A stretch of 64,000 nucleotides of DNA from Rikenellaceae bacterium. Lineage in GTDB: Bacteria; Bacteroidota; Bacteroidia; Bacteroidales; Rikenellaceae. A program made the translations under genes and the position numbers. The notes under the pieces were generated by a model, which saw nothing but the letters and a program-made list of their open reading frames with translations, was not told the origin of the DNA and made no database searches. Shown piece by piece: positions 16,015 through 25,256 of the stretch (positions are counted from its first letter, which is position 1; each line of letters opens with the position of its first letter). The stretch covers positions 565,768-629,767 of the forward strand of contig CABJAJ010000001.1 in NCBI GenBank assembly GCA_902363575.1. Direction: 5' to 3'.

Positions 16015-17034
16015 TCACAGAGTACGGTCCGAAGCCTGTTTCCCATTGTTTTTACGCTGTGCGAGCCGCAGCACGTAAGCCACGCCGAACGCGCCCAGGA
16101 GGATGGCTCCGCTGCCTGCCACCCCCGCCAGGGTGGTGTCGTAGTCGGGCATGAGAGCCGTGGACTCCTGAATGCCGGCCGCGAGTTCGTGCAGGCCGTC
16201 CGTCTGTCCGGTTGCAGGTTCCTCCTGCCCGGAGGTGTGCAGAATCGACCATTCCAGCCCGTCGGGGTCGGACGAGGCGACCCAGGTGAACGACGCCCCG
16301 ACCGCCAGCGCGACCATGGCGATCACCGCCAGCGCCCGTCCGATCGGGCGGGGCTTTCGGGGGCGTCCGGTCGCTGCGAGCAGCTCGGGTTTGTACCGGC
16401 GCACCACATAGAGCACCGCTGCGGTCGCCAGCCCTTCGCCGATCCCGATAAAGGCGTGTATGGGCAGCATGAAGAGCAGAAACCGTCCCAGCGGCAGAGC
16501 CGTAATGCCGGAGGCCTCCGTTTCGAGCGTCACGGCCAGAGCACCCAGCTCGAGCGCGGCGACGCACGCCACGAGCGAGGCCAGCAGCGTGCGGCCGCCC
16601 GACTTCCCCTGTCCGAACAGGGGCCTGAACAGCAGCGGATAGGCCACCAGACACGAAAGAGCGGCCATGTTGAGGATGTTGCATCCGAGGGCCATGATGC
16701 CGCCGTCGGCGAACAGGAGACACTGGATCACCAGCACCGACGAGAGGGTCAGGAACGCCGCCCACGGCCCCAGGATCGCCGCCAGCAGAATGCCCCCGAC
16801 CAGATGGCCGCTCGACCCCGTGCCCGGGATCGAGAAGTTAATCATCTGGGCCGCAAAGACGAACGCCCCCATTACCCCCATCAGCGGGACGATGTGCTCG
16901 CGGCTGTGGCTGCCGGGGGTGTTCGGTTCGCTGTTCCTGCGGATCTGCCGGACCGATACCGCGAGCAGGGCGACGGCTGCCGCCCCGGCAGCGGCGAATA
17001 CCGGCGGCGAGACCAATGCGTCCGACATGTGCAT
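16015..17034 (-). CDS. Nickel/cobalt ECF substrate-binding component, CbiM/NikM type (with C-terminal extension)
   Basis: The 339-residue protein starts MHMSDALVSPP; His2 forms the N-terminal metal-binding motif of CbiM/NikM. Conserved metal-site regions follow (INFSIPGTGSSGHLVGGILL, LFADGGIMALGCNILNMA, and IHAFIGIGEGLATA). About seven to eight membrane segments are followed by a further domain with one or two helices, resembling a fused NikN/CbiN (AGVAGSGAILLGAFGVAYVL). The earlier in-frame ATG at 17310 is rejected because His2 must follow the initiator Met. It lies 2 bp after the urea channel gene. Confidence 0.93.
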   Translation of the reverse strand: MHMSDALVSPPVFAAAGAAAVALLAVSVRQIRRNSEPNTPGSHSREHIVPLMGVMGAFVFAAQMINFSIPGTGSSGHLVGGILLAAILGPWAAFLTLSSVLVIQCLLFADGGIMALGCNILNMAALSCLVAYPLLFRPLFGQGKSGGRTLLASLVACVAALELGALAVTLETEASGITALPLGRFLLFMLPIHAFIGIGEGLATAAVLYVVRRYKPELLAATGRPRKPRPIGRALAVIAMVALAVGASFTWVASSDPDGLEWSILHTSGQEEPATGQTDGLHELAAGIQESTALMPDYDTTLAGVAGSGAILLGAFGVAYVLRLAQRKNNGKQASDRTL

Positions 17035-17036
17035 GG

Positions 17037-18356
17037 CTACCGGTTTTTGGACGGATTCTGCCGGTTGTCGCGCGCGTCGTGGCGCGTGTCGTCCGGTCGG
17101 TCTTCGTCGGGTCGCTGCGGTTGCGGCTGCTCCGGGGTTGCGCCCCTCCCGCCGTCGTTCGTTTCGCGCCCTTGCGCGGCTGTCCGGCTGTCCGGGTGCC
17201 TGTCCTCTTCGGAGGCATCGGTGCTGTCGGCGTCGGCGTTGTCCGCTACCACCGGCACGAGGGCCTCCACGGGTTTCGATCCGTTCGCCGGAGCGTCCCC
17301 GTCGGGGCATACGGCGGTCACGGCGTTGCTCTGTTCGTACAGATGGGTCTTGTTCTCCTTGTACCAGTTGGAGTGGTCGGGTTTTTCGGGGGAGTCGAAC
17401 TTGAGCAGCGGCAGCAGGAAGAGCCAGGTGGTGATGCAGAAGGGCCCGGTCAGGGTGGCGATGCCCACCGGGGCCATCATCACGTCCATGCCCGCCTGTA
17501 CGAAGACCGTGACCACGATGCCCAGCAGCGCCCAGACCGCCGAACGCATGTTGGGCTTATAGAATACCGTCGCCAGTGCGATGGCCGTCAGCACGGGGCT
17601 GAAACCGTAAAGTCCGTGGGCGATGTCCGCTCCGGGCGCTTTGAGGATGAGCGCCACGAACAGGGCCACGGCCGAGCCGATGGCGGCCCACAGCGCGGCC
17701 CAGCGGCTGCAAAGGAACAGTCCGATGAGGAACAGCGCGCCCGTGACCCATGAATCGATCAGGAAGACCTGGCCTATGCCTTTGAGCCAATAGACGATCA
17801 GGTGTCCGAAACCCAGGTTCTCGACCGAGGCGAAGGCGCCCGGCAGCGACGGTTCGCCCATGTAGGTGTCGGGCAACCCGTGCATGGTGCGTGCGGCCAG
17901 CAGGAATATCCAGGTGCAGAAGACGAAGGGGAAGGTGAACGAATTGACTTTCCAGGGGGCCATGACGTTGTTGAATCCCGTGCGCACCCAGGTCGTCAGG
18001 GCCGCGCAGAGAATCAGCGCCAGCCACATCCACACGGTGCTCCCCATGAAGGTCGGAAAGGCGCACCCGACCAGCACGCCGTTGAAGCCCCAGAGCCCTT
18101 CGGCTCCGTCCTTGCGCGGCAGGCCGAGCAGGTAGCCGGTGATCGTCGAGGCGATCACCCCGACCAGCGCACCCCAGGCCACGAGCCCCTGCCCTTCGGC
18201 GTAGGCGCCCCAGAAAATGCCGATCATAAAGAGCAGCCCCGTCCAGGCGCTCCCCTGGAACATGACCTGTCCCGTGCCGCGCAGGAGTTCCTTGACGAAC
18301 TCGAAAGAGAAGAGATTCGGTTGTCCCGAAACGGTGATGGTGTTGTTGTTATCCAT
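17037..18356 (-). CDS. Urea transporter (UT family)
   Basis: The 439-residue protein has two homologous membrane halves. The first is GLWGFNGVLVGCAFPTFMGS and the second is GLYGFSPVLTAIALATVFYK. The repeated LxxG(F/Y)N/S...L pattern of the UT fold is clear, as is ARTMHGLP between them. The last about 85 residues are hydrophilic and rich in Asp, Arg, Pro and Glu, probably a disordered cytoplasmic tail absent from compact bacterial UTs. It passes urea down its gradient to urease. It follows ureD by 32 bp and precedes the M component by 2 bp. Confidence 0.93.
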   Translation of the reverse strand: MDNNNTITVSGQPNLFSFEFVKELLRGTGQVMFQGSAWTGLLFMIGIFWGAYAEGQGLVAWGALVGVIASTITGYLLGLPRKDGAEGLWGFNGVLVGCAFPTFMGSTVWMWLALILCAALTTWVRTGFNNVMAPWKVNSFTFPFVFCTWIFLLAARTMHGLPDTYMGEPSLPGAFASVENLGFGHLIVYWLKGIGQVFLIDSWVTGALFLIGLFLCSRWAALWAAIGSAVALFVALILKAPGADIAHGLYGFSPVLTAIALATVFYKPNMRSAVWALLGIVVTVFVQAGMDVMMAPVGIATLTGPFCITTWLFLLPLLKFDSPEKPDHSNWYKENKTHLYEQSNAVTAVCPDGDAPANGSKPVEALVPVVADNADADSTDASEEDRHPDSRTAAQGRETNDGGRGATPEQPQPQRPDEDRPDDTRHDARDNRQNPSKNR

Positions 18357-18388
18357 ATGCTAAAAGTTTTTGATGTTGCAGAATCCAT

Positions 18389-19300
18389 TCAGCGCCACGG
18401 AAACTCCTCGGGCAGCGGTCGTCCCTTGACCTGGGAGCGCACTGCGGAGCAGAATTGCCGGACGCATTTTTTCACGGGCTCCGTTTCGTCGCCCACGACC
18501 TTGTAGAGCAGCCCGCACTCGCCCGGAAGTCGCGTGATGCCCGCCGCCATGCGGCGCCGGGGGTCGATGAAGGCCTCCGTCCGCGCATAGATCTGCTCGG
18601 CATGTTCGCGCGGGGTGAGCACCACCACGTTGGCGAAGACGTCGTAGTCGTCCATCGCTCCGAGCGTGCGGGGCGAGTGGTCGGCAGGCCGCACGACGAA
18701 CTTTTCGCGGAAAAGCGGTTCGCCGTCGGGCCGCTCGGCGCGGGTGCAGACCGAGAGCACGTCGTATGCGAAGCGTTCGCCTCCGAAATACTTGCGGCCG
18801 CTCATGAACAGCTCGGCATAGAAAAGCGTCGCCGTCGGGTCGATCCGGATCGAAGTGTCCGAGATGAAGCGCGTGTGGCGGCAGGGGATCGTCGGCTCGG
18901 GCAGGAACTCCAGGTAGGCGTCCTCCTCCAGCTCGAAGGTCTGTTTCAGCCCCGAATAGTTGTAGCGCATCTCGGCCAGCTTGGTCGCGGCGCCGGTCGA
19001 AAGGTGCGCATAGGCGCTCCGGCGTACCGTGAAGTGTTGTTCGTAGCGGTCGCCGTCCACGTTGGGGCCGCCCGACGAGAGGATATAGACGCAGGGCATT
19101 TCGGGCATCCCTTCGTCGAAATAGAGCTCCTGCTGGACGATCAGCGGAGCGTGCCGCTCCCAGTCGCGCATGATCGACTTGCCCTGTCGGTCGAGCTCGA
19201 AGCCCAGGTAGAGGTAGCCCGACTTGCCCGGAGTTCCGACGGGCATCGCCCTGGGCTGCTCCAGGTAGGGGCGCATCTCTTTGGCGAGGGAGAAATTCAT
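18389..19300 (-). CDS. ureD: Urease accessory protein UreD (UreH)
   Basis: The 303-residue protein is beta-rich. It has the UreD hallmarks [20 protein letters not shown] (the P-G-G-x-x-x-G-D block), [13 protein letters not shown], and [17 protein letters not shown]. It forms the UreD-UreF-UreG activation complex on apo-urease. Its ATG overlaps the ureG stop by 4 bp. It is the last maturation gene before the transporters, an order (ABCEFGD) usual for bacteria outside Helicobacter. Confidence 0.95.
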   Translation of the reverse strand: MNFSLAKEMRPYLEQPRAMPVGTPGKSGYLYLGFELDRQGKSIMRDWERHAPLIVQQELYFDEGMPEMPCVYILSSGGPNVDGDRYEQHFTVRRSAYAHLSTGAATKLAEMRYNYSGLKQTFELEEDAYLEFLPEPTIPCRHTRFISDTSIRIDPTATLFYAELFMSGRKYFGGERFAYDVLSVCTRAERPDGEPLFREKFVVRPADHSPRTLGAMDDYDVFANVVVLTPREHAEQIYARTEAFIDPRRRMAAGITRLPGECGLLYKVVGDETEPVKKCVRQFCSAVRSQVKGRPLPEEFPWR

Positions 19301-19953
19301 TGCGCGACGGCTTGTTTTTCGGGTTCGCGCCGGCTGTCCAGGTCGAACAGGGCCATCTTGCGGATCAGCGCCACCAGCTCTTCGATGCCCTCGCCGGTCA
19401 TGCAGTTCGTGAAGACGAACGGCTTGCCCGGACGCATGAGCTCCGAGTCGCGGCGCATGACCTCCAGGTCGGCGTGGACATAGGGTGCCAGGTCGGTTTT
19501 GTTGATGACCAGAATGTCCGACTGCGAGATGCCGGGGCCGTCCTTGCGGGGGATCTTGTCGCCTGCGGCCACGTCGATCACATAGATGAAGAAGTCCACC
19601 AGCGCCGGGCTGAAGGTGAGGGTCAGGTTGTCGCCACCCGACTCGATCAGCACCACATCCCCGTCGGGAAAGCGGGCCTCCATCTCTTCGACGGCGGCAA
19701 TGTTCATCGAGGGGTCTTCGCGCACGGCCGTATGGGGGCAGGCGCCGGTCTCCACGCCGATGATGCGCTCCTCGACCAGCACGCCCCGGAGCATCTTGCG
19801 CACGTGTTTGGCGTCTTCGGTGGTCACAACATCATTGGTGATGACCAGCACTTTGTAGCCCATCTCCAACAGGCGCGGGGTGATGGCCTCGATCAGGGCC
19901 GTTTTTCCGGAACCGACGGGCCCGCCGATTCCTATTCTGCATGTATTGCTCAT
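19297..19953 (-). CDS. ureG: Urease accessory GTPase UreG
   Basis: The 218-residue SIMIBI GTPase has a P-loop [14 protein letters not shown]. It also has the nickel-binding Cys-Pro-His ([15 protein letters not shown]), [13 protein letters not shown], and the base-recognition NKTDLAPYV. It hydrolyses GTP to drive nickel insertion. It ends 4 bp inside ureD and follows ureF by 10 bp. Length is normal for the family. Confidence 0.97.
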   Translation of the reverse strand: MSNTCRIGIGGPVGSGKTALIEAITPRLLEMGYKVLVITNDVVTTEDAKHVRKMLRGVLVEERIIGVETGACPHTAVREDPSMNIAAVEEMEARFPDGDVVLIESGGDNLTLTFSPALVDFFIYVIDVAAGDKIPRKDGPGISQSDILVINKTDLAPYVHADLEVMRRDSELMRPGKPFVFTNCMTGEGIEELVALIRKMALFDLDSRREPEKQAVAQ

Positions 19954-19963
19954 TGCTAAGGAT

Positions 19964-20671
19964 TTAGTTCATAAACATTCGTTGGGTGCCTTTCTCATGG
20001 AGGGAGGCCAGGATGTCGATCTGCGGCGTGAAGGTGAACATGTCCTCCGGCTCCAGCTCGGCGGTTTCGGCATAGAGCGCCTCCGTTCCCTCGCCGATCC
20101 GCCAGAGGATGCGCTGCGTGTCGTAGTGCGATACCCTCACGCAGCGCAGGGCGGCGCTGAGCACCATGTTGGCGGCGCCGTACTGCTGGGAGCAGAAGAG
20201 CTCCCGTTCACCCACTCCGGCGGCCGAAAAGACGATGCCCTGTGCGACGGGGTAGGTGCCGGGGGTGCGCTGCTCCCCGATCATGCGGAGCCATCTCTCC
20301 AGCGGCTCGTCATGCAGGATGTGCAGTGCCAGCTCGGCCAGTTTCTTGCCCATGCGCCGCGTCATCAGCCGGGCCTCTTCGTTCATCTTGCAGAGGATGA
20401 GCTGCCGGTCGGCCTCCGTCACCCCCTCGAACCGGGCCGCCCGGTGGCTGCGCCACGCGTGGATCGCCGCGATGCCGTCGGTGAAGGCCGCCTGACGGAC
20501 GATCTCGCGGGTGAAGGCCTCGAGCGTTGCGGCGTCATGCACCAGACGTTCCGTGGCTGCCGTCTCCAATCCGTTGGAGAACGAAAAGGTGCCGACGGGA
20601 AAGGCCGAGTCGGTGAACTGGAGCAGCCGCATGACGGTCGCGGCGTCGGCGGACTTAATCGGCGTGGACAT
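19964..20671 (-). CDS. ureF: Urease accessory protein UreF
   Basis: The 235-residue all-helical protein has the UreF motifs [20 protein letters not shown] and [14 protein letters not shown], plus the late [14 protein letters not shown] region that faces UreG. It acts as the checkpoint protein in the UreDFG complex. Its start overlaps the end of ureE by 17 bp. Confidence 0.95.
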   Translation of the reverse strand: MSTPIKSADAATVMRLLQFTDSAFPVGTFSFSNGLETAATERLVHDAATLEAFTREIVRQAAFTDGIAAIHAWRSHRAARFEGVTEADRQLILCKMNEEARLMTRRMGKKLAELALHILHDEPLERWLRMIGEQRTPGTYPVAQGIVFSAAGVGERELFCSQQYGAANMVLSAALRCVRVSHYDTQRILWRIGEGTEALYAETAELEPEDMFTFTPQIDILASLHEKGTQRMFMN

Positions 20672-21254
20672 GCTCGCGCGGGTGTTCTTCGGGATGATGG
20701 TGGTGGTGATGTACGTCGCTGTCGGGGCCCGTGCCGCCGAACAGCCGGCGGATTTCGTGGGGCGCGAGGTAGGGAATCACCTCCCTGCCGGGCTGGAACG
20801 AGAAGCTGATGCCCTCGATATGGTGGGTGCGCATGACGCTCTCCATCACTTTCCTGTCCACGGTGAGGGGGACGTAAACCCGCGTCCCCTTGACTACGGC
20901 CGGCCAGTGCTGGTTGCCGATCGCGTGGCCCAGCTCCACGGCCGTGTGGATGATCTGCTCGGGCGCCTGTGTCGCCAGCTCGCCCAGTTCGATCACCAGC
21001 ACGTCGCTCAGGGCGATGCGTATGGCGACAATGCGCCGTTCAGCGGGCCGGTAGTCGATGATGTCGCCGCCGAGCAGTTGCGAATGGCGCTTGAGCGCCA
21101 CGGCATATTCGTTGTCCCGGTCGCTGCGGACGACAAAACGGCTCTTCTGCGCCGTCCACTGGTCCAGGTCGATGGTTTCGATTTCGGCACCTTCGGCCCG
21201 TTCGCGCCATGCCGGGTCGTCGAGGTTGCCGATGATTTCGGTATAGATTTTCAT
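20655..21254 (-). CDS. ureE: Urease nickel metallochaperone UreE
   Basis: The 199-residue protein has a C-terminal ferredoxin-like domain with IGNQHWPAVV, the site of the conserved dimer-interface metal His. A terminal His-rich tail contains six consecutive His followed by HPREHVHAD. It binds Ni(II) and hands it to UreG. ATG at 21254 fits the MKIYTEIIG beginning. The 15 codons upstream are rejected because they are polar and reach back towards ureC. Confidence 0.96.
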   Translation of the reverse strand: MKIYTEIIGNLDDPAWRERAEGAEIETIDLDQWTAQKSRFVVRSDRDNEYAVALKRHSQLLGGDIIDYRPAERRIVAIRIALSDVLVIELGELATQAPEQIIHTAVELGHAIGNQHWPAVVKGTRVYVPLTVDRKVMESVMRTHHIEGISFSFQPGREVIPYLAPHEIRRLFGGTGPDSDVHHHHHHPEEHPREHVHAD

Positions 21255-21336
21255 TTGCGATTGTTTGGTTCGTGTGAAAAATTTGCCTCGGGAGCGCACC
21301 CGATCGTGCGCTCCCGGGACAAAACAGGAGAGGGAT

Positions 21337-23055
21337 TCAACTGAAGAAGTAGAGCTGGCTCAGCGGGAACTCCCTGGCGGGTTTCACGTAGGCCCTCACT
21401 CCGTTCACCAGCACGTCGAACGTCTCGGGATTGACGTCGATGCGGGGCATGCCGCCGTTGCGCACCATATCGTATTTGGTGAGCTGGCGGGTGCGGCGTA
21501 CCGGCAGGACATGGCGCTCCAGGCGCAGCCGCTCCTTGATGCCGCTCTGCCATGCCGCGTTCGAGACGAACGAGATGCCCGTGCGGGGCAGCTCCCTGCC
21601 GAAAGCGCCGAACATCGGACGGTAATAGCAGGGCTGCGGCGTGGGGAGCGAAGCGTTGGGATCGCCCATGTTGGCCCAGTTAATCAGACCGTTCTTGATG
21701 ACCAGCTTGGGCTTGGTGCCGAAGAACTGCGGCTCCCACAGCACCAGGTCGGCGATTTTGCCCTTGGCGATCGAGCCGAGGTAGTCCGAGACGCCGAACG
21801 TGATGGCCGGGTTGATGGTGATTTTGGCCAGGTAGCGCAGCACGCGGAAGTTGTCGTTTCCGTCGGCATCCTCCTGCAGCTTGCCGACGGCGCCTTTCAT
21901 GAAAGAGGCCATCTGGAACGAGCGCAGGAACGATTCGCCGATGCGACCCATGGCCTGCGAGTCCGACGAGACCATCGACAGGACGCCCAGGTCGTGCAGC
22001 ACGTTTTCGGCGGCCTGCGTCTCGGGACGCACGCGGCTCTCGGCGAATGCCACATCGGAGGGGATCTTCGGGTTGAGGTTGTGGCAGACCATAATCATGT
22101 CGAACAGCTCGGCCTGGGAGTTGATGCCGAACGGCAGGGTCGGGTTGGTCGAGGAGGGGAGCACATAGGGCATCGACGCCACTTTCAGCAGGTCGGGCGC
22201 ATGGCCGCCGCCGGCCCCCTCGGTGTGGTAGGTGTGGATCGTGCGGCCGTCCATCGCGGCGATCGAGTCCTCGACGTAACCGCCTTCGTTGAGCGTGTCG
22301 GTATGGATCGCCACCTGCACGTCGTAACGGTCGGCCACGCCCAGCGCGGTGCGGATGGCCGCGGGGGTCGAGCCCCAGTCCTCGTGAATCTTCAGACCGC
22401 AGGCACCGGCCTCGATCTGCTCCTCGAGCGGCTCGTTCATCGAGCAGTTGCCCTTGCCCAGCAGACCGACGTTTACGGGGAGCCCTTCGAGTGCCTGGAG
22501 AATCTGTTCGATGTTCCAGCGGCCCGAGGTGATGGTGGTGCCGTTGCTGCCGTCGGTCGGACCCACGCCGCCGCCGAACAGGGTGGTGATGCCGTTGCTC
22601 AGGCAGGCGTAAGCCTGCTGCGGGGAGATCATGTGCACGTGGCCGTCGATGCCGGCGGCGGTGAGGATCAGATGCTCGCCCGAGATGGCGTCGGTCGCCG
22701 CGCTGGTCACCAGATCGGGGTGCACGCCGTGCATGATGTTGGGGTTGCCCGATTTGCCGATGCCGGCGATCTTGCCGTCCTTGACACCCACGTCGGCCTT
22801 CACGACCCCCAGCAGGGGGTCGATGACCGTCACGTTGGTGATTACCAGATCGAGCGAGCCCTCTTTCGAGGTCATCGTGTTGGCCAGCCCCATGCCGTCG
22901 CGCAGGGTCTTGCCGCCGCCGTAAACCACTTCGTCGCCGTACTCGCGCAGGTCTTTCTCGATCTCTACATAGAGATCGGTGTTGCCCAGACGGATTTTGT
23001 CGCCCACGGTAGGGCCGAACAGGTTGTTGTATTCCTGACGTGATATCGTAGCCAT
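21337..23055 (-). CDS. ureC: Urease alpha subunit (catalytic)
   Basis: The 572-residue protein carries the dinickel site: [10 protein letters not shown] (the HxH pair), the carbamylated Lys in [12 protein letters not shown], His residues in [11 protein letters not shown] and [13 protein letters not shown], and the Asp in SSDSQAMGR. The flap Cys-His is present in MVCHNLNP; the residue after the His is Asn where many ureases have His. It hydrolyses urea to ammonia and carbamate in the cytoplasm. It is separated from ureB by 6 bp. Length is typical. Confidence 0.98.
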   Translation of the reverse strand: MATISRQEYNNLFGPTVGDKIRLGNTDLYVEIEKDLREYGDEVVYGGGKTLRDGMGLANTMTSKEGSLDLVITNVTVIDPLLGVVKADVGVKDGKIAGIGKSGNPNIMHGVHPDLVTSAATDAISGEHLILTAAGIDGHVHMISPQQAYACLSNGITTLFGGGVGPTDGSNGTTITSGRWNIEQILQALEGLPVNVGLLGKGNCSMNEPLEEQIEAGACGLKIHEDWGSTPAAIRTALGVADRYDVQVAIHTDTLNEGGYVEDSIAAMDGRTIHTYHTEGAGGGHAPDLLKVASMPYVLPSSTNPTLPFGINSQAELFDMIMVCHNLNPKIPSDVAFAESRVRPETQAAENVLHDLGVLSMVSSDSQAMGRIGESFLRSFQMASFMKGAVGKLQEDADGNDNFRVLRYLAKITINPAITFGVSDYLGSIAKGKIADLVLWEPQFFGTKPKLVIKNGLINWANMGDPNASLPTPQPCYYRPMFGAFGRELPRTGISFVSNAAWQSGIKERLRLERHVLPVRRTRQLTKYDMVRNGGMPRIDVNPETFDVLVNGVRAYVKPAREFPLSQLYFFS

Positions 23056-23061
23056 AAGTCG

Positions 23062-23703
23062 TTAGTTTTTGTGGTTCTGGTTCGTTTGCGGAGCGGCCTG
23101 TCCGTTTTGGGCGTTCTGTCCGTTCTGTCCGTTTTGTGCCTGTTGGCCGTCCTGTCCGTTTTGTGCCTGTTGGCCGTCCTGTCCGTTCCGGGCGTTTTGT
23201 CCGGTCGCGGCGTCCCCCTGCCCGGAGACCTTGAAACCCCGGTTGCGCACTTTGCGCAGGGCGCGCAGGCGTGCGGGGAAATAGGTGGGAGCGTCCTCGT
23301 CGCCGGTGTAACCCATCACCAGGCCGTTGAAGCCGATCACCCGGCGTTTGCCGGCGTAGGCGACGACTTCGACCTCTTTCTGGTCGCCCGGCTCGAAGCG
23401 GATGGCCGTCGTCGCGGGGATGTTCAGGTGGCAGCCGAAGGTGATGTCGCGGTCGAAATCGAGGTAGCGGTTGACCTCGAAGAAATGGAAGTGCGACCCG
23501 ACCTGAATGGGACGATCGCCCGTGTTGCGCACGGTCACTTTGACGGTGCGGCGCCCCGTGTTGTATTCGATGGGATCGCTCAGGAGGATTTCGCCGCCGA
23601 CGGCGACCGGTTGCTCGGGCCGGAACCCCGGCTTATTGGGATAAAGGCTTGCCGCCTGCTGCTGTTGCTGCTGCGGGGCGGGAGCGGAATGTTGGTTGTT
23701 CAT
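23062..23703 (-). CDS. ureB: Urease beta subunit with N- and C-terminal low-complexity extensions
   Basis: The protein has 213 residues, about twice the usual 100-110. The UreB core (about residues 30-140) has [40 protein letters not shown], and [20 protein letters not shown]. Before it lies a Gln-rich segment with six Gln in a row. After it lies a 60-residue tail of Asn-Gly-Gln-rich repeats (NGQDGQQAQ twice, then looser copies), encoded by a 27-bp tandem repeat. The core should pack in the UreABC trimer; the tail must project outside. It is 20 bp after ureA. Confidence 0.94.
   Translation of the reverse strand: MNNQHSAPAPQQQQQQAASLYPNKPGFRPEQPVAVGGEILLSDPIEYNTGRRTVKVTVRNTGDRPIQVGSHFHFFEVNRYLDFDRDITFGCHLNIPATTAIRFEPGDQKEVEVVAYAGKRRVIGFNGLVMGYTGDEDAPTYFPARLRALRKVRNRGFKVSGQGDAATGQNARNGQDGQQAQNGQDGQQAQNGQNGQNAQNGQAAPQTNQNHKN
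23104..23184 (-). repeat. 27-bp tandem repeat in the ureB tail
   Basis: Two perfect 27-bp copies occupy 23131-23157 and 23158-23184, and an imperfect third lies at 23104-23130. The period is nine codons, so gain or loss of a copy keeps the frame. The array is a candidate variable-number repeat. Confidence 0.85.
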
Positions 23704-23723
23704 GGATGCGGATGTTTTTTAGA

Positions 23724-24026
23724 TTATTTGATCGGATGGTGGATGCTCACCAGACGGGAGCCGTCGGTGAAGACCGCTTCGACCTGCAGCAGGTCGATCA
23801 TGTCGGCGACGCCCTCCATGACGTCGTCCTTACGGAGCACGCTGGCCGCGCCCTTCATCACCTCCTCCACGGTCTTGCCTTCGCGGGCTCCTTCCAGCGC
23901 CGTCGAGGTGATGTAGGCCACCGCTTCCGGATAGTTGAGTTTGAGCCCTTTCTTCATGCGTCGTTCGGCGATCATGCCGAGTGAAAGCAGCATCAACTTG
24001 TCGATTTCTTTCGGTGTCAAATGCAT
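23724..24026 (-). CDS. ureA: Urease gamma subunit
   Basis: The 100-residue protein begins [20 protein letters not shown] and contains [20 protein letters not shown] and [13 protein letters not shown]. It is a near-canonical UreA in length and motifs. It is the first gene of the urease transcription unit. The 178-bp gap to crcB (24027-24204) should hold a promoter. The minus strand there has only a near-consensus element (TATGTTTTG, one extra base). Confidence 0.97.
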   Translation of the reverse strand: MHLTPKEIDKLMLLSLGMIAERRMKKGLKLNYPEAVAYITSTALEGAREGKTVEEVMKGAASVLRKDDVMEGVADMIDLLQVEAVFTDGSRLVSIHHPIK

Positions 24027-24204
24027 AATATGAATTTTAATGGTTAATGGTTCCACATGGTCCGCCATGCCTGCGGCGCGAGGTCGCCTGCGGGCGCGTA
24101 TTACGGTATGCGTTCGGTCAAAACATATGCCACAGCCCGGGGCGGAGGTGGCATCGTATTTGAAAGAGACCGGCCGGACTGGAAATCAACTCAAATCGTG
24201 CATT

Positions 24205-24582
24205 ATGTTCAAAGCAATGATCATCGCCGGTTTCGGCGGATTCATCGGCACCTGCCTGCGCTTTCTGACGGGTAAGTTCGCCCACTATCTCTGTGCCTCG
24301 GCCTTTCCGTGGGGTACGTTCGCGGTGAATATCATCGGCAGTTTCATCATCGGCATCTTTTTCGGGATGGCGGAGAAAACCCACCTGATTTCGCCCTCGA
24401 TGAACGTCTTTCTGATTACCGGATTCTGCGGGGGCTTCACCACGTTCTCCTCTTTCGCCGATGATATGTACCTGCTGCTCAAAGGCAGCCATTGGCTCTA
24501 TTTCATCCTCTACGTCGTGCTGAGTTTCGCGCTGGGGCTGCTGCTCGTCTGGCTCGGGCGCTCGCTCATCAAGGCATCCTGA
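24205..24582 (+). CDS. crcB: Fluoride ion channel CrcB (Fluc)
   Basis: The 125-residue protein has four membrane segments. The Fluc motifs are GGFIGTCLRFLTG, WGTFAVNIIGSFIIG (Asn that lines the pore) and TGFCGGFTTFSSF (the Phe box). It exports fluoride as a dual-topology dimer. ATG at 24205 gives a normal length. No fluoride riboswitch consensus was found in the 178 bp upstream. Confidence 0.95.
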   Translation: MFKAMIIAGFGGFIGTCLRFLTGKFAHYLCASAFPWGTFAVNIIGSFIIGIFFGMAEKTHLISPSMNVFLITGFCGGFTTFSSFADDMYLLLKGSHWLYFILYVVLSFALGLLLVWLGRSLIKAS

Positions 24583-24648
24583 CGGCAGGGGCCTTTTCGG
24601 TCTGCGGACGCATGACGTGCGGAATGTTTTTTGCGCTCCTCCCGCGTG

Positions 24649-25101
24649 ATGGCGAAATCGAAAAAAAGAACCGAGGGGATGGCGTTTTTCCGGCCCGAAC
24701 GGGCGGAGGGGGCGGAGGCGCCGCTCGCCCAGAGTGGCGTGCACGCGGGATTCCCCTCGCCGGCGGACGACTTCATCGAACGGCGGCTCGACCTGGGCCG
24801 GGCCCTGGTGCCCCATCCCGAAGCGACCTTCTTCGCGCGTGTCGAGGGGGATTCGATGAAGGACGAGTGCATCGAGGACGGCGACCTGCTCGTAGTGGAC
24901 AAATCCGTCGAGGCGGCCGACGGCGACCTGACGGTCTCCTACCTCGACGGGGAGTTCACCCTGAAGAGAATCCGTCTGCGCGAAGGGAAAATCCGCCTCG
25001 TACCCGCCAATCCCCGCTATGAAATGATCGAGGTGACCCCCGAAAACGACTTTTCGGTCTGGGGCGTGGTGACCTTCGTGGTAAAGAAGGTCGGCCGGTA
25101 G
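24649..25101 (+). CDS. umuD: UmuD-type S24 self-cleaving protein
   Basis: The 150-residue protein has the predicted self-cleavage bond in GVHAGFPSPADD (Ala33-Gly34). The nucleophile is Ser69 (GDSMKD) and the general base is Lys106 (TLKRIR). After RecA-stimulated cleavage it forms the UmuD' dimer for the error-prone polymerase encoded 155 bp downstream. I prefer the ATG at 24649 to an upstream one at 24631, since MAKSKK starts a typical basic N-terminus. Confidence 0.93.
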   Translation: MAKSKKRTEGMAFFRPERAEGAEAPLAQSGVHAGFPSPADDFIERRLDLGRALVPHPEATFFARVEGDSMKDECIEDGDLLVVDKSVEAADGDLTVSYLDGEFTLKRIRLREGKIRLVPANPRYEMIEVTPENDFSVWGVVTFVVKKVGR

Positions 25102-25256
25102 CGGGGGACGTGGCAGCGGGGCCGGCGGATCGACCTCCCGTGCCGGCGTTTTGCGATTCCTGCGGGCGGTTCCGGGACGTGTGTGCGGTAATTTTTATGC
25201 GGGAGACAATGGCGGGCCGCCTTTTTCCGTTTCTTTATCCCGCGAATCGCTGACCT

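Noticed and set aside
24027..24204. Fluoride riboswitch upstream of crcB
   Set aside because: The aptamer's conserved GATGG/GTTC and pseudoknot segments are not present.
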